64,000 bases of DNA from Porphyromonas sp. oral taxon 275. Lineage in GTDB: Bacteria > Bacteroidota > Bacteroidia > Bacteroidales > Porphyromonadaceae. The notes under the pieces are model-generated. The model was given only the letters and a program-made list of their open reading frames with translations. It did no database searches and was not told the DNA's origin. A program made the position numbers and the translations under genes. The DNA is taken from the NCBI RefSeq assembly GCF_018127745.1, contig NZ_CP072333.1, forward strand, positions 1,612,001 to 1,676,000. Direction: 5' to 3'. This document shows, in pieces, positions 1-8,669 of this stretch (position 1 is its first letter; the number at the start of each line of letters is the position of its first letter).

Positions 1-883
1 CCTGACGGTCGAAGTAAAGGTTGAGGATGATCTCCTTACCGTTCTTCTTCTTGGCGTCGAAGTTCGCAGCGAACTTATCCTCCAGCTCGAAGGCCTGGCT
101 GCCGACGATACCCTCAAGGGCGGTCTTCGCCTTGCGCAGGTCAGCCTCACCCGTGGCGGTATGGTTGCCCGTGGTCACCTTAGCCGACCAGAGGTATACC
201 TCAGCCTTGAGGAGCTCGGTAGCAGCACGCGACCACTCGGTCTTGATGCTCTTCCAGGGGCTCGTGGCCAGCAGCTCGGAGGACTTCTCTACATCCTTCT
301 TGATGAAGTCCAGCGTCTCCTCGGCCGAGGAGCGCGCCTTGTGGTAGCTCGTGGGGTCGGTGATCGCCTCCTCGGCTACACGGGGCTCCGTCTCGAGGAC
401 TACCCCCCCGTAGCTCTTGTAGAGCACGAAGTAGATGTAGGCGCGGATACCGTAGGCCTTACCTAGATAGGTCTTGCGCTCGGCGTCCGTGAGGAAGGGG
501 CACTGCGTCTCTACCTTCTTGATGAAGAGGTTGATGTGCAGCAGGTCACCGTAGAGGCCGCCCCAGTTGGAGATCCCAGGACGGTCAGCATCCAGGACGC
601 TCTGCTTTACCTCCACGGAGGACTGACTCTCGCCTGTGGCCGATACGGTGAACTTCATCGTACCGGCGCGCAGCTCGCCAAAGACGCGGAAGACAGAGTA
701 GTTGTTGCGCAGGATACCATTGAGGGCCTGGTAGTTCGCCTCTACCTGAGCGAGGTTGTTCCAGTAGTTGTTGGTGCCGTAGTGGTCAAGGGGCTTAAGG
801 TCCAGCAGATCACTCTTACAGGAGGACAGTGCAGTCAGCGAGAGGGCGCATGCTACGATCGCCCATAGTCTATACTTATTCAT
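1..883 (-). CDS. SusD/RagB family outer-membrane lipoprotein (partial, C-terminus outside window)
   Basis: Surface nutrient-binding lipoprotein that caps the SusC-type channel encoded just upstream. Translation from the ATG at 883 gives a signal peptide ending in the lipobox LSSC (Cys at about residue 22), followed by the family's helical N-terminal region (DLLDLKPLDHYG, and a tetratricopeptide-like stretch around AYGIRAYIYFVLYKSYGG). About 294 codons are open to the window edge, so the C-terminal half is missing. The start lies 14 bp after the susC-type stop, so the two genes form one operon. Family assignment comes from the lipobox, the sequence pattern and the SusC neighbour; the glycan or peptide substrate cannot be told. 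Confidence 0.9.
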   Translation of the reverse strand, partial: MNKYRLWAIVACALSLTALSSCKSDLLDLKPLDHYGTNNYWNNLAQVEANYQALNGILRNNYSVFRVFGELRAGTMKFTVSATGESQSSVEVKQSVLDADRPGISNWGGLYGDLLHINLFIKKVETQCPFLTDAERKTYLGKAYGIRAYIYFVLYKSYGGVVLETEPRVAEEAITDPTSYHKARSSAEETLDFIKKDVEKSSELLATSPWKSIKTEWSRAATELLKAEVYLWSAKVTTGNHTATGEADLRKAKTALEGIVGSQAFELEDKFAANFDAKKKNGKEIILNLYFDRQ

Positions 884-897
884 AGAGAGCATACACA

Positions 898-3800
898 TTA
901 GAATCCGACATTGAGCCCGAAGACCAGCGTACGAGGCAGGCTGTAGCCACCCATGGTGTCAGCACCTGGCTCAGGCGAATAGACGAGCTTGGCTGCGGTG
1001 AGGTAGCCGAGGTTCTGCGCCGTCAGCGAGAGCTCGAGGCTATTCATGGCCATCTTCTTGGTGAGGAACTCGGGCACACGGTAGCTGAGAGAGATCTCAC
1101 GGAAGGCGAGGTAGTCGCCACGGTAGATGAACTGTGAGGAGCTGCGGTAGAAGTTGGACTTCCCGAGCTGGTCGGCCCAGACGTAGGGCGAGTACTTGGC
1201 GTTGGGGTTCTCAGCGCTGAAGGTCTTATCACGGGCGATCGTCAGCGTGTTGAAGGTCCCCTGCATGTTCCCCAGGATCCAAGGCGTACGGCCGTCGATC
1301 ACGTGGTGGCCGAGCGCGTAGTCTAGGCGAGCCGAGAGGGTGAGCTGGCGCCAGGTGAGCTGCGTGTTGAATCCGCCCGTCACCAGAGGCGTCGAGCGAC
1401 CGATGTAGACGCGGTCGTACTGGTCGATCACGCCGTCGCCGTTGACGTCGCGCCAGCGTACATCACCGGGCTGGATGGGCAGGGCCTTGATGGCGTCCTT
1501 GGTAGCGGCGTCGAGATTAGCCCAGGCCTTAGGCCCGTAGAGGTTCTTGCCAGGGACCTTGTCGATGAGGTTCTCGGGAATCTCTGCCTCGGTGCGGTAG
1601 AGGCCCTCGGCCTTGAAGGCGTAGATGTCGCCAGGGCTCTGGCCTTCCTGATAGCCGCCTACCCACTTCTTCTCGTTGCCGTTACCGGTGTAGACCTCAT
1701 AGGCACCCTGACGGTTGCGCTCTAGGCCGTTATTCGGCAGCTTGAGGATGGTGTTCTTGTTGAAGCCACCATTGAGGCTCGCATTCCAGGTCCAGTCCTT
1801 GGTGGAGATGATGCGTGCCGTGAGGTCGAACTCGAAGCCTCGGTTGCGCAGCGAGCCGTTGTTGGTGCTGTAGCCCGAGATCCCTGAGTGCGAGGTGATG
1901 GGCATGCTGGCGAACTTGTCGACCGTGATACGATTGTAGTAGGTCAGGTTTGCCATCAGGCGGTTGTTGAAGAAGCCGAGGTCAGCCCCTAGCTCGAAGG
2001 TGTTGGTCTTCTCCCAACGGAGGCCGTAGTTAGGCAGGCTGGTGAGGGAGATGGCTTCGTTGCCGCCGTACTTGGACAGGCCATAGCGGCCGTAGAGGTC
2101 GTAGGCGCCGATGCCGGAGACGTTACCATTGCTCCCGTAGCTGACGCGGAGCTTGGCGAAGTTAAGCACGTCCTTCAGCCCGCTGAGCTGATTGTAGAAG
2201 TTCTCGCGCGAAAGGACCCAGCCAGCAGAGAGTCCAGGGAAGAAGCCCCAGCGGTTATCCACGAGCTTGGAGTAGCCGTCGTAGCGAGCGACCAGCGAGA
2301 GGAGGTAGCGGCCATCGTAGTCATAGTTGGCACGGCCGAAGTAGGAGAGGATACGCAGATGCGTGTGGGAGCTGACGGTAGAGCGCTTGCCCTTCTCGTC
2401 GGAGGTGTAGCCGAGGGCGGCGAAGTCGTCCACCTTAGCCTCCGAGCCCGAGGCGCTGAGTCCCTTGTAGTAGCTGTCGTAGTACTCGGTACCGGCCATG
2501 AGGCTGAGGTTGTGCTTCTCGAAGAGCGTCTTGTTGTAGTTCAGCACCGCATTGTAGGTCTGGTCGAGGGTCTCCGAGGCACCAGCGTAGCTATAGCGCG
2601 AGCGATACCACTGTCCAGGAGCCGTGAGGCGGTCACGGTTGAAGGACTCATCCCACGCCTGAGAGAAGTACCAGTTACCGCTCAGCTTCAGCGTCAGCTC
2701 CTTGAGGAAGTTGATGGTGAAGGCCTGGCTCATGCTGAACTTATTGGTCTTGTTGTCGCGGAGGTAGCTATCCTTGACGACCTTGTAGTTGATATCCCCG
2801 CCACCGAGGCCGATGAGCAGCTGACCCTGGGCATTGCGTAGGCGGAGCGTCGGGGGCAGACCCAGGGCACGGCCGAAGTAGTTGGCATCATCATTACCCA
2901 GCTTATTCCAGTCAGCACGCGTGAAGGCAAAGCTGGAGTTGGACGTCAGCCAAGGGCGGATCTTGTAGTCGGCGTTGAGGGCGAAGTTGATACGCTTGTA
3001 CCAGTCGACCAGCGCATTACCATTGCTGTGGTTGTAGCCGATGTTGGCGTAGTAGTTCCCCCTATCATTACCGCCCGTGAAGCTCAGGTTGTAGTCCTGG
3101 CTCATGGCTACGTCCTTGATGTTGTGCTGGCGCAGGCCACCTTCCTCAGAGAAGATGAGCTTCTTGCCCGTCACAGGGTCGGTCATGGTCTTCCAGCCCT
3201 GATCGAGGAGGAACTTGAGGTTGTCGTTGTACTCATAGAGGCCGTAGGTCGCCAGGGCGTTCTTGTTCCCATCGAGCGGAGTGACGCCATCCTGATCGAA
3301 GTAGGAGCGTCCCGTACCGTAGCCGACATTACCCGACAGCGAGCTGGGATTGGTATAGCCGACGAGCTGACCGCGGGAGTTGGTGAAGACCTCCGAGGAG
3401 CGCTTGATGGCCATGCGCTGCATGCGGATGTAGTCCTCCGAGCCGAGGAACTCGTAGAGGTCGTGGAAGTAGTTGGCACTGACCTTAGCCTTGAAGCGGA
3501 TCTCGCTGAAGCCAGCCTTACCGCGCTTGGTGGTGATGAGGATCACCCCGTTATTGGCACGAGCACCGTAGATAGCCGTAGCCCCAGCGTCCTTCATGAC
3601 CTCCATGGACTCGATGTCCTCGGGGTTGATGTCATTCAGACCGCTGCGCACCTGCCCGTCGATGACGACCAGAGGCGAGCCCGAGCCATCGAGGTTGGTC
3701 CCCCCACGCAGTACGAGAGTAGGTGCCGCACCTGGGCTACCGGAGGTCTGCTGGACACGGAGCCCAGAGACAGCACCCGAGAGGGCCTGTGCGGGGTTGG

Positions 3801-4215
3801 AGAAGAGCCCCTGCTTGAGACTCTCGTTGCGTACCGTGGCTACGGAGTTGGTCATCTTACTACGCAGCTGACGACCGCCATAGGCTGTGACGACCACCTC
3901 ATCCGTGACGCGTGCCTCGTCGACGAGGCGTACGGTGATCGGCTTGCTGAGGTCCAGACCTACGAGCTGGATCTTCTGCGTCTGATAGCCGACACTGGAG
4001 ATGGTGAGGATGGACTTCGTGTTCCGTAGGGTGAGCTTGAAGCGCCCCTCGATGTCGGTAAGGCTACCGTTGGTCGTCCCGACCTCCAGCACGCTAGCGC
4101 CGATAACGGCCTCGCCTGCCTTGTCGAGGACGCGCCCCGTGATCACCTTACCCTGAGCCCAAGCAGCGATCGTCGTCATGCAGAGGATGACGAGCGACAG
4201 TAATGCTCGTTTCAT
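898..4215 (-). CDS. SusC/RagA family TonB-dependent outer-membrane transporter
   Basis: Outer-membrane channel of 1105 aa that imports oligosaccharides or peptides, powered by TonB-ExbBD. Order seen: signal peptide (1-20, ending AWAQ), carboxypeptidase-like regulatory domain (about 24-100, with GRVLDKAGEAVIGASV), a TonB-box-like DEVVVTAYG (about 104-112), plug domain (about 118-232, with VLRGG and the ATAIYGARANNGVILITTKRG region, typical of the SusC class), then a long beta-barrel ending in aromatic FGLNVGF. Length fits the family. It is first in an operon with the SusD partner and has a promoter and leader of roughly 235 nt upstream. The substrate is unknown. Confidence 0.95.
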   Translation of the reverse strand: MKRALLSLVILCMTTIAAWAQGKVITGRVLDKAGEAVIGASVLEVGTTNGSLTDIEGRFKLTLRNTKSILTISSVGYQTQKIQLVGLDLSKPITVRLVDEARVTDEVVVTAYGGRQLRSKMTNSVATVRNESLKQGLFSNPAQALSGAVSGLRVQQTSGSPGAAPTLVLRGGTNLDGSGSPLVVIDGQVRSGLNDINPEDIESMEVMKDAGATAIYGARANNGVILITTKRGKAGFSEIRFKAKVSANYFHDLYEFLGSEDYIRMQRMAIKRSSEVFTNSRGQLVGYTNPSSLSGNVGYGTGRSYFDQDGVTPLDGNKNALATYGLYEYNDNLKFLLDQGWKTMTDPVTGKKLIFSEEGGLRQHNIKDVAMSQDYNLSFTGGNDRGNYYANIGYNHSNGNALVDWYKRINFALNADYKIRPWLTSNSSFAFTRADWNKLGNDDANYFGRALGLPPTLRLRNAQGQLLIGLGGGDINYKVVKDSYLRDNKTNKFSMSQAFTINFLKELTLKLSGNWYFSQAWDESFNRDRLTAPGQWYRSRYSYAGASETLDQTYNAVLNYNKTLFEKHNLSLMAGTEYYDSYYKGLSASGSEAKVDDFAALGYTSDEKGKRSTVSSHTHLRILSYFGRANYDYDGRYLLSLVARYDGYSKLVDNRWGFFPGLSAGWVLSRENFYNQLSGLKDVLNFAKLRVSYGSNGNVSGIGAYDLYGRYGLSKYGGNEAISLTSLPNYGLRWEKTNTFELGADLGFFNNRLMANLTYYNRITVDKFASMPITSHSGISGYSTNNGSLRNRGFEFDLTARIISTKDWTWNASLNGGFNKNTILKLPNNGLERNRQGAYEVYTGNGNEKKWVGGYQEGQSPGDIYAFKAEGLYRTEAEIPENLIDKVPGKNLYGPKAWANLDAATKDAIKALPIQPGDVRWRDVNGDGVIDQYDRVYIGRSTPLVTGGFNTQLTWRQLTLSARLDYALGHHVIDGRTPWILGNMQGTFNTLTIARDKTFSAENPNAKYSPYVWADQLGKSNFYRSSSQFIYRGDYLAFREISLSYRVPEFLTKKMAMNSLELSLTAQNLGYLTAAKLVYSPEPGADTMGGYSLPRTLVFGLNVGF

Positions 4216-4457
4216 GTGAGTAGAGTTTTAGTGAATAATAGAGAGTTTAGTGAAGTATTATACGATAGGACGAGCATGTCCGTACGAGTAATCCGTTAGC
4301 AGTGTAGTGAGGCTATGGGGGCTCCTAGTCCTGAGCAGAGCGGCCCGAGGGAGCATCTTGCAGGCAATGCGGCCTGTGCATATCGCGTCATGCGGTAGCG
4401 CTGTATTGTATAACTATGTGTAGTAAGGAGGCCTCCAACGCCCCATTTGTCGTTCGG

Positions 4458-4465
4458 CAAAGATA
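4458..4465 (-). promoter_or_regulatory. Bacteroidota-type promoter for the susCD operon
   Basis: On the minus strand TATCTTTG (-7 element) is preceded after 18 bp by TTTG (4484-4487), matching the TTTG/TAnnTTTG promoter class. Transcription from here would give a leader of about 235 nt before the susC-type ATG. A GGAGGCCTCC palindrome (4427-4436) lies just inside the transcript. Confidence 0.65.
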
Positions 4466-4725
4466 GGCTATTTCGCCGAACTACAAAGTCTCCACTGAGC
4501 CTCTAGCACCCTTGGGCCCAGCTGCTCGTCCGAGCGAGCTGCCGAGGTGCTAAGGTAAGTTTTTGAAAGCAAGCCCCCGAAGTGTGAAGATTCCTCATCC
4601 CTCAGCGTGCCACGCGCCCACCCCACGCCGAGCGAAGGCAGGACGTAGCTCCAAGCTCGCCCCTGGCGACTGCTCCGCTCGCCCCCGAAGGGGCTGGGGG
4701 ACGCCAAGTGCTCCCTGCTGGCTCC

Positions 4726-4813
4726 GCAAGGGATATCCCTCAGCCTCGTGACTGACGTCCCTCACGGCGCTGACTGACGACCCTCACGGCGCCCACTGAT
4801 ATCCCTCAGCGAC
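4726..4813 (+). repeat. 22-bp palindromic repeat array A (4 units)
   Basis: Cores of the form GAYRTCCCTCA or one mismatch from it start at 4732, 4754, 4776 and 4798, exactly 22 bp apart. Each core sits in an imperfect 18-bp palindrome CTGACKGATATCCCTCAS followed by a 4-bp GC-rich spacer. A C/T-rich tail (CCTCCCCCTTAG) follows the last unit. The surrounding gap (4216-4996) otherwise holds the susC leader and promoter at one end, the mnmA terminator at the other, and GC-rich sequence with no gene I can support. Confidence 0.9.
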
Positions 4814-4907
4814 CCTCCCCCTTAGGCCGAGACTCTGTGGCGAGGCTTCGTCGCCTCCTCAAGACGCATGGAAGGGGGCGAAGCGAGTAGAACAAAGGAT
4901 AAAAGAC

Positions 4908-4948
4908 GAGCGCCCGCAGCACCACGGATAGAGATACTGCGGGCGCTC
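4908..4948 (-). terminator. Terminator of mnmA
   Basis: Inverted repeat GAGCGCCCGCAG / CTGCGGGCGCTC with a 17-nt loop, followed on the minus strand by GTCTTTTATCC. It lies 49 bp past the mnmA stop. Confidence 0.75.
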
Positions 4949-4996
4949 GCCCTATACTGGTCTAGCGCTCTAGAGCGCCTCGCGGGAAGGGCTGTG

Positions 4997-6178
4997 CTAG
5001 AAGCCCTTCGTAATCATCCCGCTGCCGAAGCAGAGGTGATGATCCTCCGAATAGACGACAGCATACTGCCCTGGGGCAATGCCCTGAATGGGCTCGGTGC
5101 TATCGATGCGGTAGCCCGTCGCGGGATCGTAGCTGAGGACGCCGCGGGTGAACTCGGGCGTGTGGCGGATCTTGAAGCTCACGGCTATAGGCTGGCGCTC
5201 GGCAGGCGGCACCACGACCGCCGTCCCCGCCGCGAGGCTCGCCGCACGGCTCCAGGGATCGAGGCTGATGAAGTCGCACTGCTCCATCACCACGTGCTCA
5301 CCATACTGGTCGGCAGGGTCGTAGCCCTGGCTGACGAGGATGATATTGCGGCGGATATTCTTCTTCACGACGAACCACGGCCCGCCGCTCAGCCCCAGCC
5401 CCTTGCGCTGGCCGATCGTGTGGAACCAGTAGCCGCGGTGCTTGCCCAGTACCTTACCCGTCTCGCGCTCGATGATGAGCCCCTCGCGCGTGCCGAGGGC
5501 GCGCTCGATGAACTCATTATAGTTGACCTTCCCGAGGAAGCAGATCCCCTGGCTGTCCTTACGCTTGGCACTCAGCAGATGCGCCTCCTCGGCCAGCTGC
5601 CGCACCTCGCTCTTGAGGAGGTGCCCCGTGGGGAAGAGGAGCTTGCTGACCTGGGCAAAGTTGATCTGCGCCAGGAAGTCCGTCTGGTCCTTCACCGGGT
5701 CGGGCGCCGTACTCAGGTAGAGCTGATCGCCCTCGTAGCAGGTCGTGGCATAGTGCCCCGTGGCGATGAAGTCGAAGTCATGCCCCCACTTCTCCTCGAA
5801 GCAACCGAACTTGATGAGCTTATTGCACATCATGTCGGGATTGGGCGTTAGCCCCTTCTTCACCGTGTCTATCGTGTACTGCACCACGCTCGCCCAGTAT
5901 TCCTCGTGCAGCGAGACGACCTCCAGCGGACAGTCGTAGCGGCGCGCCAGGTGCTGGACGATCTCTAGATCATCCTCCCAGCTGCAGTCCGCGAAGCCGC
6001 GCTCCTCCATCCCGATCTGGATATAGAAGAGCGTAGGGCGGTAGCCCGCCGCGCACAGCAGGTGCACGACGACCGAGCTGTCCACACCGCCCGAGACGAG
6101 GGCGGCGATGCGGGGCTCAGCGATCCCGCTTCGTGCGAGGCGCTCTTGTAGAGGCGCGATAGCCTGACTTAGGGTCAT
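4997..6178 (-). CDS. mnmA: tRNA-specific 2-thiouridylase MnmA
   Basis: Cytoplasmic enzyme that adds sulfur to U34 of tRNA-Lys, -Glu and -Gln, using ATP and a relayed persulfide. The 393-aa protein has the PP-loop SGGVDSS (29-35), the conserved NPDMMCN segment with the first catalytic Cys (C108), GHYATT (131-136), and the second Cys in GICFLG (C203), followed by the beta-rich C-terminal domain. All key residues are present. It lies 38 bp downstream of ribD on the same strand and has its own terminator. Bacteroidota often carry two MnmA paralogues; only this one is in view. Confidence 0.95.
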   Translation of the reverse strand: MTLSQAIAPLQERLARSGIAEPRIAALVSGGVDSSVVVHLLCAAGYRPTLFYIQIGMEERGFADCSWEDDLEIVQHLARRYDCPLEVVSLHEEYWASVVQYTIDTVKKGLTPNPDMMCNKLIKFGCFEEKWGHDFDFIATGHYATTCYEGDQLYLSTAPDPVKDQTDFLAQINFAQVSKLLFPTGHLLKSEVRQLAEEAHLLSAKRKDSQGICFLGKVNYNEFIERALGTREGLIIERETGKVLGKHRGYWFHTIGQRKGLGLSGGPWFVVKKNIRRNIILVSQGYDPADQYGEHVVMEQCDFISLDPWSRAASLAAGTAVVVPPAERQPIAVSFKIRHTPEFTRGVLSYDPATGYRIDSTEPIQGIAPGQYAVVYSEDHHLCFGSGMITKGF

Positions 6179-6216
6179 AATAATATAGGTATATAGAGAG
6201 CTGTGAAGGGAGGATA

Positions 6217-7227
6217 CTAGCGGGGGAGGCGCGGGGCGGGCACGCCTACCCCAAGGTGCTGGGCCGAGACCTCGATACAGAGGGCGTCGTAGAGCCCGCT
6301 GTCGACGAAGCGCTGCAGGGTTGCTCCTCCACCCTCGACCAGCAGCGACTGGATGCCGTAATCTGCATAGAGGCGCTGCAGGAGCTGCTGCGGCTCGATA
6401 CGCTCACCCTCGAGGGCGAGGTAGCGGAGGTGCGTCTCATCTACCCCCTCACGGCCGCGCGAGCGCGCAGCCTCCAGGTGGACGATGAGCGTCGGGGCGC
6501 CTGCGTCCGAGAAGAGGCGCAGCTCTGGAGGGAGCTGCAGCTGGGGGTCGAGCACCACGCGCAGCGGCGAGCGGCCGTACCACAGGCGGTTGGAGAGCTG
6601 GGGATCATCCAGCAGCGCCGTGCGGTAGCCCACGAGGATGGCCTCGTGCTCCATACGCGCGGCGTGCACCGAGCGCTGCTGCAGCGGGGAGCTGAAGGTG
6701 ACGGGCGCGAGGCTGCGATCTTGACGCGGAGCGTCCATGAAGGCGTCGAAGCTCTGCGCCCACTTGAGCGTGACGAAGGGACGGTGCAGGGTGTGCGCGG
6801 TGAAGAAGGGGGCATTGAGCGCCCGTGCCTCGGCCTCCAGCACGCCCAGCGTCACCTCGATGCCTGCACGGCGCAGGCGCTCGATGCCGCGGCCAGAGAC
6901 CTCAGGGAAGGGGTCGAGCGTGGCCACGACCACGCGCGGGATGCCCACCGTGCAGATGAGCTCGGCACAGGGGGGTGTCTTGCCATAGTGTGCGCAGGGC
7001 TCGAGGGTCACGTATAGCGTCGCCTCCCCGAGGAGCTCGGGCTCGGTGACACTACGCACGGCCATCACCTCGGCATGCGGCTGTCCGTAGCTATGGTGGT
7101 AGCCCTCGCCGATGATACGCCCCTCATGCACGAGCACCGCCCCCACCATAGGATTGGTCCCCGTCTGTCCCTGCCCTAGAGCTGCCAGCTCCAGCGCACG
7201 TCGCATATACTGCTGCGCCTCTGTCAT
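6217..7227 (-). CDS. ribD: Bifunctional riboflavin biosynthesis deaminase/reductase RibD
   Basis: Catalyses two successive steps of riboflavin synthesis: deamination of the pyrimidine intermediate and NADPH-dependent reduction of its ribosyl side chain. Residues 1-145 form the zinc deaminase (HAE at 51-53, PC at 77-78, C87). The rest is the reductase domain, with a glycine-rich LLVEGGGATLQ near the end. At 336 aa it is slightly short in the C-terminal domain but complete. The other rib genes are not nearby. It starts 24 bp from the divergent prmC ATG, so the two genes share a very tight divergent intergenic region. Confidence 0.93.
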   Translation of the reverse strand: MTEAQQYMRRALELAALGQGQTGTNPMVGAVLVHEGRIIGEGYHHSYGQPHAEVMAVRSVTEPELLGEATLYVTLEPCAHYGKTPPCAELICTVGIPRVVVATLDPFPEVSGRGIERLRRAGIEVTLGVLEAEARALNAPFFTAHTLHRPFVTLKWAQSFDAFMDAPRQDRSLAPVTFSSPLQQRSVHAARMEHEAILVGYRTALLDDPQLSNRLWYGRSPLRVVLDPQLQLPPELRLFSDAGAPTLIVHLEAARSRGREGVDETHLRYLALEGERIEPQQLLQRLYADYGIQSLLVEGGGATLQRFVDSGLYDALCIEVSAQHLGVGVPAPRLPR

Positions 7228-7237
7228 TACTTATCCT

Positions 7238-7245
7238 TACTTTTG
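7238..7245 (+). promoter_or_regulatory. -7 promoter element of prmC, placed for a leaderless transcript
   Basis: TACTTTTG ends six bases before the prmC ATG (7252). In the TAnnTTTG promoter class transcription starts about five to seven bases downstream, so the mRNA would begin at or next to the start codon. No clear -33 element is visible. Confidence 0.5.
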
Positions 7246-7251
7246 CTCCTA

Positions 7252-8157
7252 ATGGATACGATACATGCCTATTACACGGCAGCGGCCGAGGTCCTCAGCC
7301 CGCTCTACGAGCGCAGTGAGGCCCGAGAGATCGCACGGCGCCTCTTAGAGGACGCCCTGGGCTACTCCCGCTCGCAGCTGCTTGTCGTCGACAAAGATAC
7401 GCTTTTGCCGCCCCACTGCCGGGAGCGCCTCTCCCAGCAGCTCCAGGCGCTGGGCTCGGGACGCCCCCTGCAGTACGTCCTCGGCTACGCGCCTTTCCTC
7501 CAGCACAGCCTCTTCGTAGCCCCAGGGGTGCTCATCCCGCGCCCCGAGACGGAGGAGCTCGTGGAGCTCGTCCTCGAGGAGGCATCTAAAGCGGGCTACC
7601 GCAGCTTCGTAGACATCGGTACGGGCAGCGGCTGTATCGCCTACGCGCTAGCTGCAGAGCTACCTGAGCTGCAGGCCGCCTATGCCCTTGAGCTCTCGGA
7701 GGAGGCGCTGCAGGTCGCCGCGCGCAACTTCGACGCCCTCCGAGCCGCCACGGGGCGCAGCGTACAGCTCTATAGGGAAGACCTCTTCCGCCTCGTCCAG
7801 AGCGCAGAGGGCGCCCTACCCCGAGGCCTCGACCTCATCGTCAGCAATCCCCCCTACATTCACCCCGAGGAGGCCGCCGCCATGAGCCCGCAGGTGCTGG
7901 AGCACGAGCCGCACCTGGCGCTCTTCGCCCCCGAGACGAGCCCCATAGCCTATTACCTAGCACTGGCCCGGCTCGTGCAGCAGGGCTACCTACGCCCTGG
8001 CGGCAGCCTCTGGGTAGAGCTCAACCCCCGCTACGCCGAGGAGACGCTGGAGGCCATGCGCCGTATCGTCGGGCCCGAGGCCTGCACGGCCGAGCTGCTC
8101 CGTGACCTCAGCGGCAAGCTCCGCTTCGTCCACCTCCACTACAGCCCACAGCCATGA
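7252..8157 (+). CDS. prmC: Peptide chain release factor N5-glutamine methyltransferase PrmC
   Basis: Methylates the Gln of the GGQ motif in release factors RF1 and RF2 using S-adenosylmethionine. The 301-aa product has the helical N-terminal domain, IPRPETEELVE, the SAM-binding VDIGTGSGC (about 120-128) and the signature NPPY (189-192). The frame opens nine bases earlier at a TTG, but that codon overlaps the -7 promoter element, so the ATG at 7252 is chosen. The stop overlaps the recX start (ATGA), which implies coupled translation. Confidence 0.93.
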   Translation: MDTIHAYYTAAAEVLSPLYERSEAREIARRLLEDALGYSRSQLLVVDKDTLLPPHCRERLSQQLQALGSGRPLQYVLGYAPFLQHSLFVAPGVLIPRPETEELVELVLEEASKAGYRSFVDIGTGSGCIAYALAAELPELQAAYALELSEEALQVAARNFDALRAATGRSVQLYREDLFRLVQSAEGALPRGLDLIVSNPPYIHPEEAAAMSPQVLEHEPHLALFAPETSPIAYYLALARLVQQGYLRPGGSLWVELNPRYAEETLEAMRRIVGPEACTAELLRDLSGKLRFVHLHYSPQP

Positions 8158-8666
8158 AGCAGACCGAGCTCACCCCCCAGGAGGCCTACGCCCGTCTAGC
8201 CAACTACTGCGCCCAGGCTGAGCGCTCGCCGAGTGACCTACGCCGCCGCATGCAGCGCCTCGAGCTGGCGGAGGAGCTGCAGGCCGAGCTCCTCACGCGC
8301 CTCGAGGCTGAGGGCTTCGTGAGCGGCGAACGCTTCGCCCGCGCCTTCGTCCACGACAAGCACCGCTTCAACGGCTGGGGCCCGCGCCGCCTCGAGCACG
8401 AGCTACGCCGCCACGGCATCGCCTCCTCCGTGATCGCGGCGGCCCTCGAGGAGCTCGAGGAGGAGACAAGCGCCGAGGACGAGGAGCCCCGCGTCCTCGA
8501 GCTGCTGCGTACCAAGCAGCGCAGCCTCCCCGCAGGGCTGGAGCGCCGCAAGGCCTTCGACCGACTGATGCGCTTCGGCCTCTACCGCGGCTACGACTAC
8601 GACGAAGTGCGGGAGGCCATCACCCAGCTCCTCGACACGGACGAGCCCGACTGGGAGGAGGACTAA
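8154..8666 (+). CDS. recX: Regulatory protein RecX
   Basis: Small modulator that binds RecA filaments and inhibits strand exchange. The 170-aa helical, highly charged protein shows the family's three-helix repeats, such as YCAQAERSPSDLRRRM, GFVSGERFARAFVHDK and WGPRRLEHELRRHGI. Its ATG overlaps the prmC stop by four bases, and comF follows after three bases, giving a prmC-recX-comF operon. recA itself is not in the window. Assignment rests on these motifs and the size. Confidence 0.88.
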   Translation: MKQTELTPQEAYARLANYCAQAERSPSDLRRRMQRLELAEELQAELLTRLEAEGFVSGERFARAFVHDKHRFNGWGPRRLEHELRRHGIASSVIAAALEELEEETSAEDEEPRVLELLRTKQRSLPAGLERRKAFDRLMRFGLYRGYDYDEVREAITQLLDTDEPDWEED

Positions 8667-8669
8667 GCG

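Noticed and set aside
3028..4029. Open frame of 333 codons on the plus strand opposite the SusC gene
   Set aside because: It is antisense to conserved plug sequence; long shadow frames are expected in GC-rich DNA, and its Val/Asp/Glu-rich translation matches no family.
4468..4751. Two short overlapping frames on opposite strands in the gap before mnmA
   Set aside because: They overlap the susC promoter region and the 22-bp array, and have no motif or promoter of their own.
4726..4813. CRISPR array interpretation of the 22-bp repeats
   Set aside because: Units follow one another with only about 4 bp between palindromes, there are no unique spacers of 30 bp or more, and no cas genes are present.
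4868..5851. Open frame of 327 codons opposite mnmA
   Set aside because: Fully antisense to the catalytic motifs of MnmA and low-complexity in translation.
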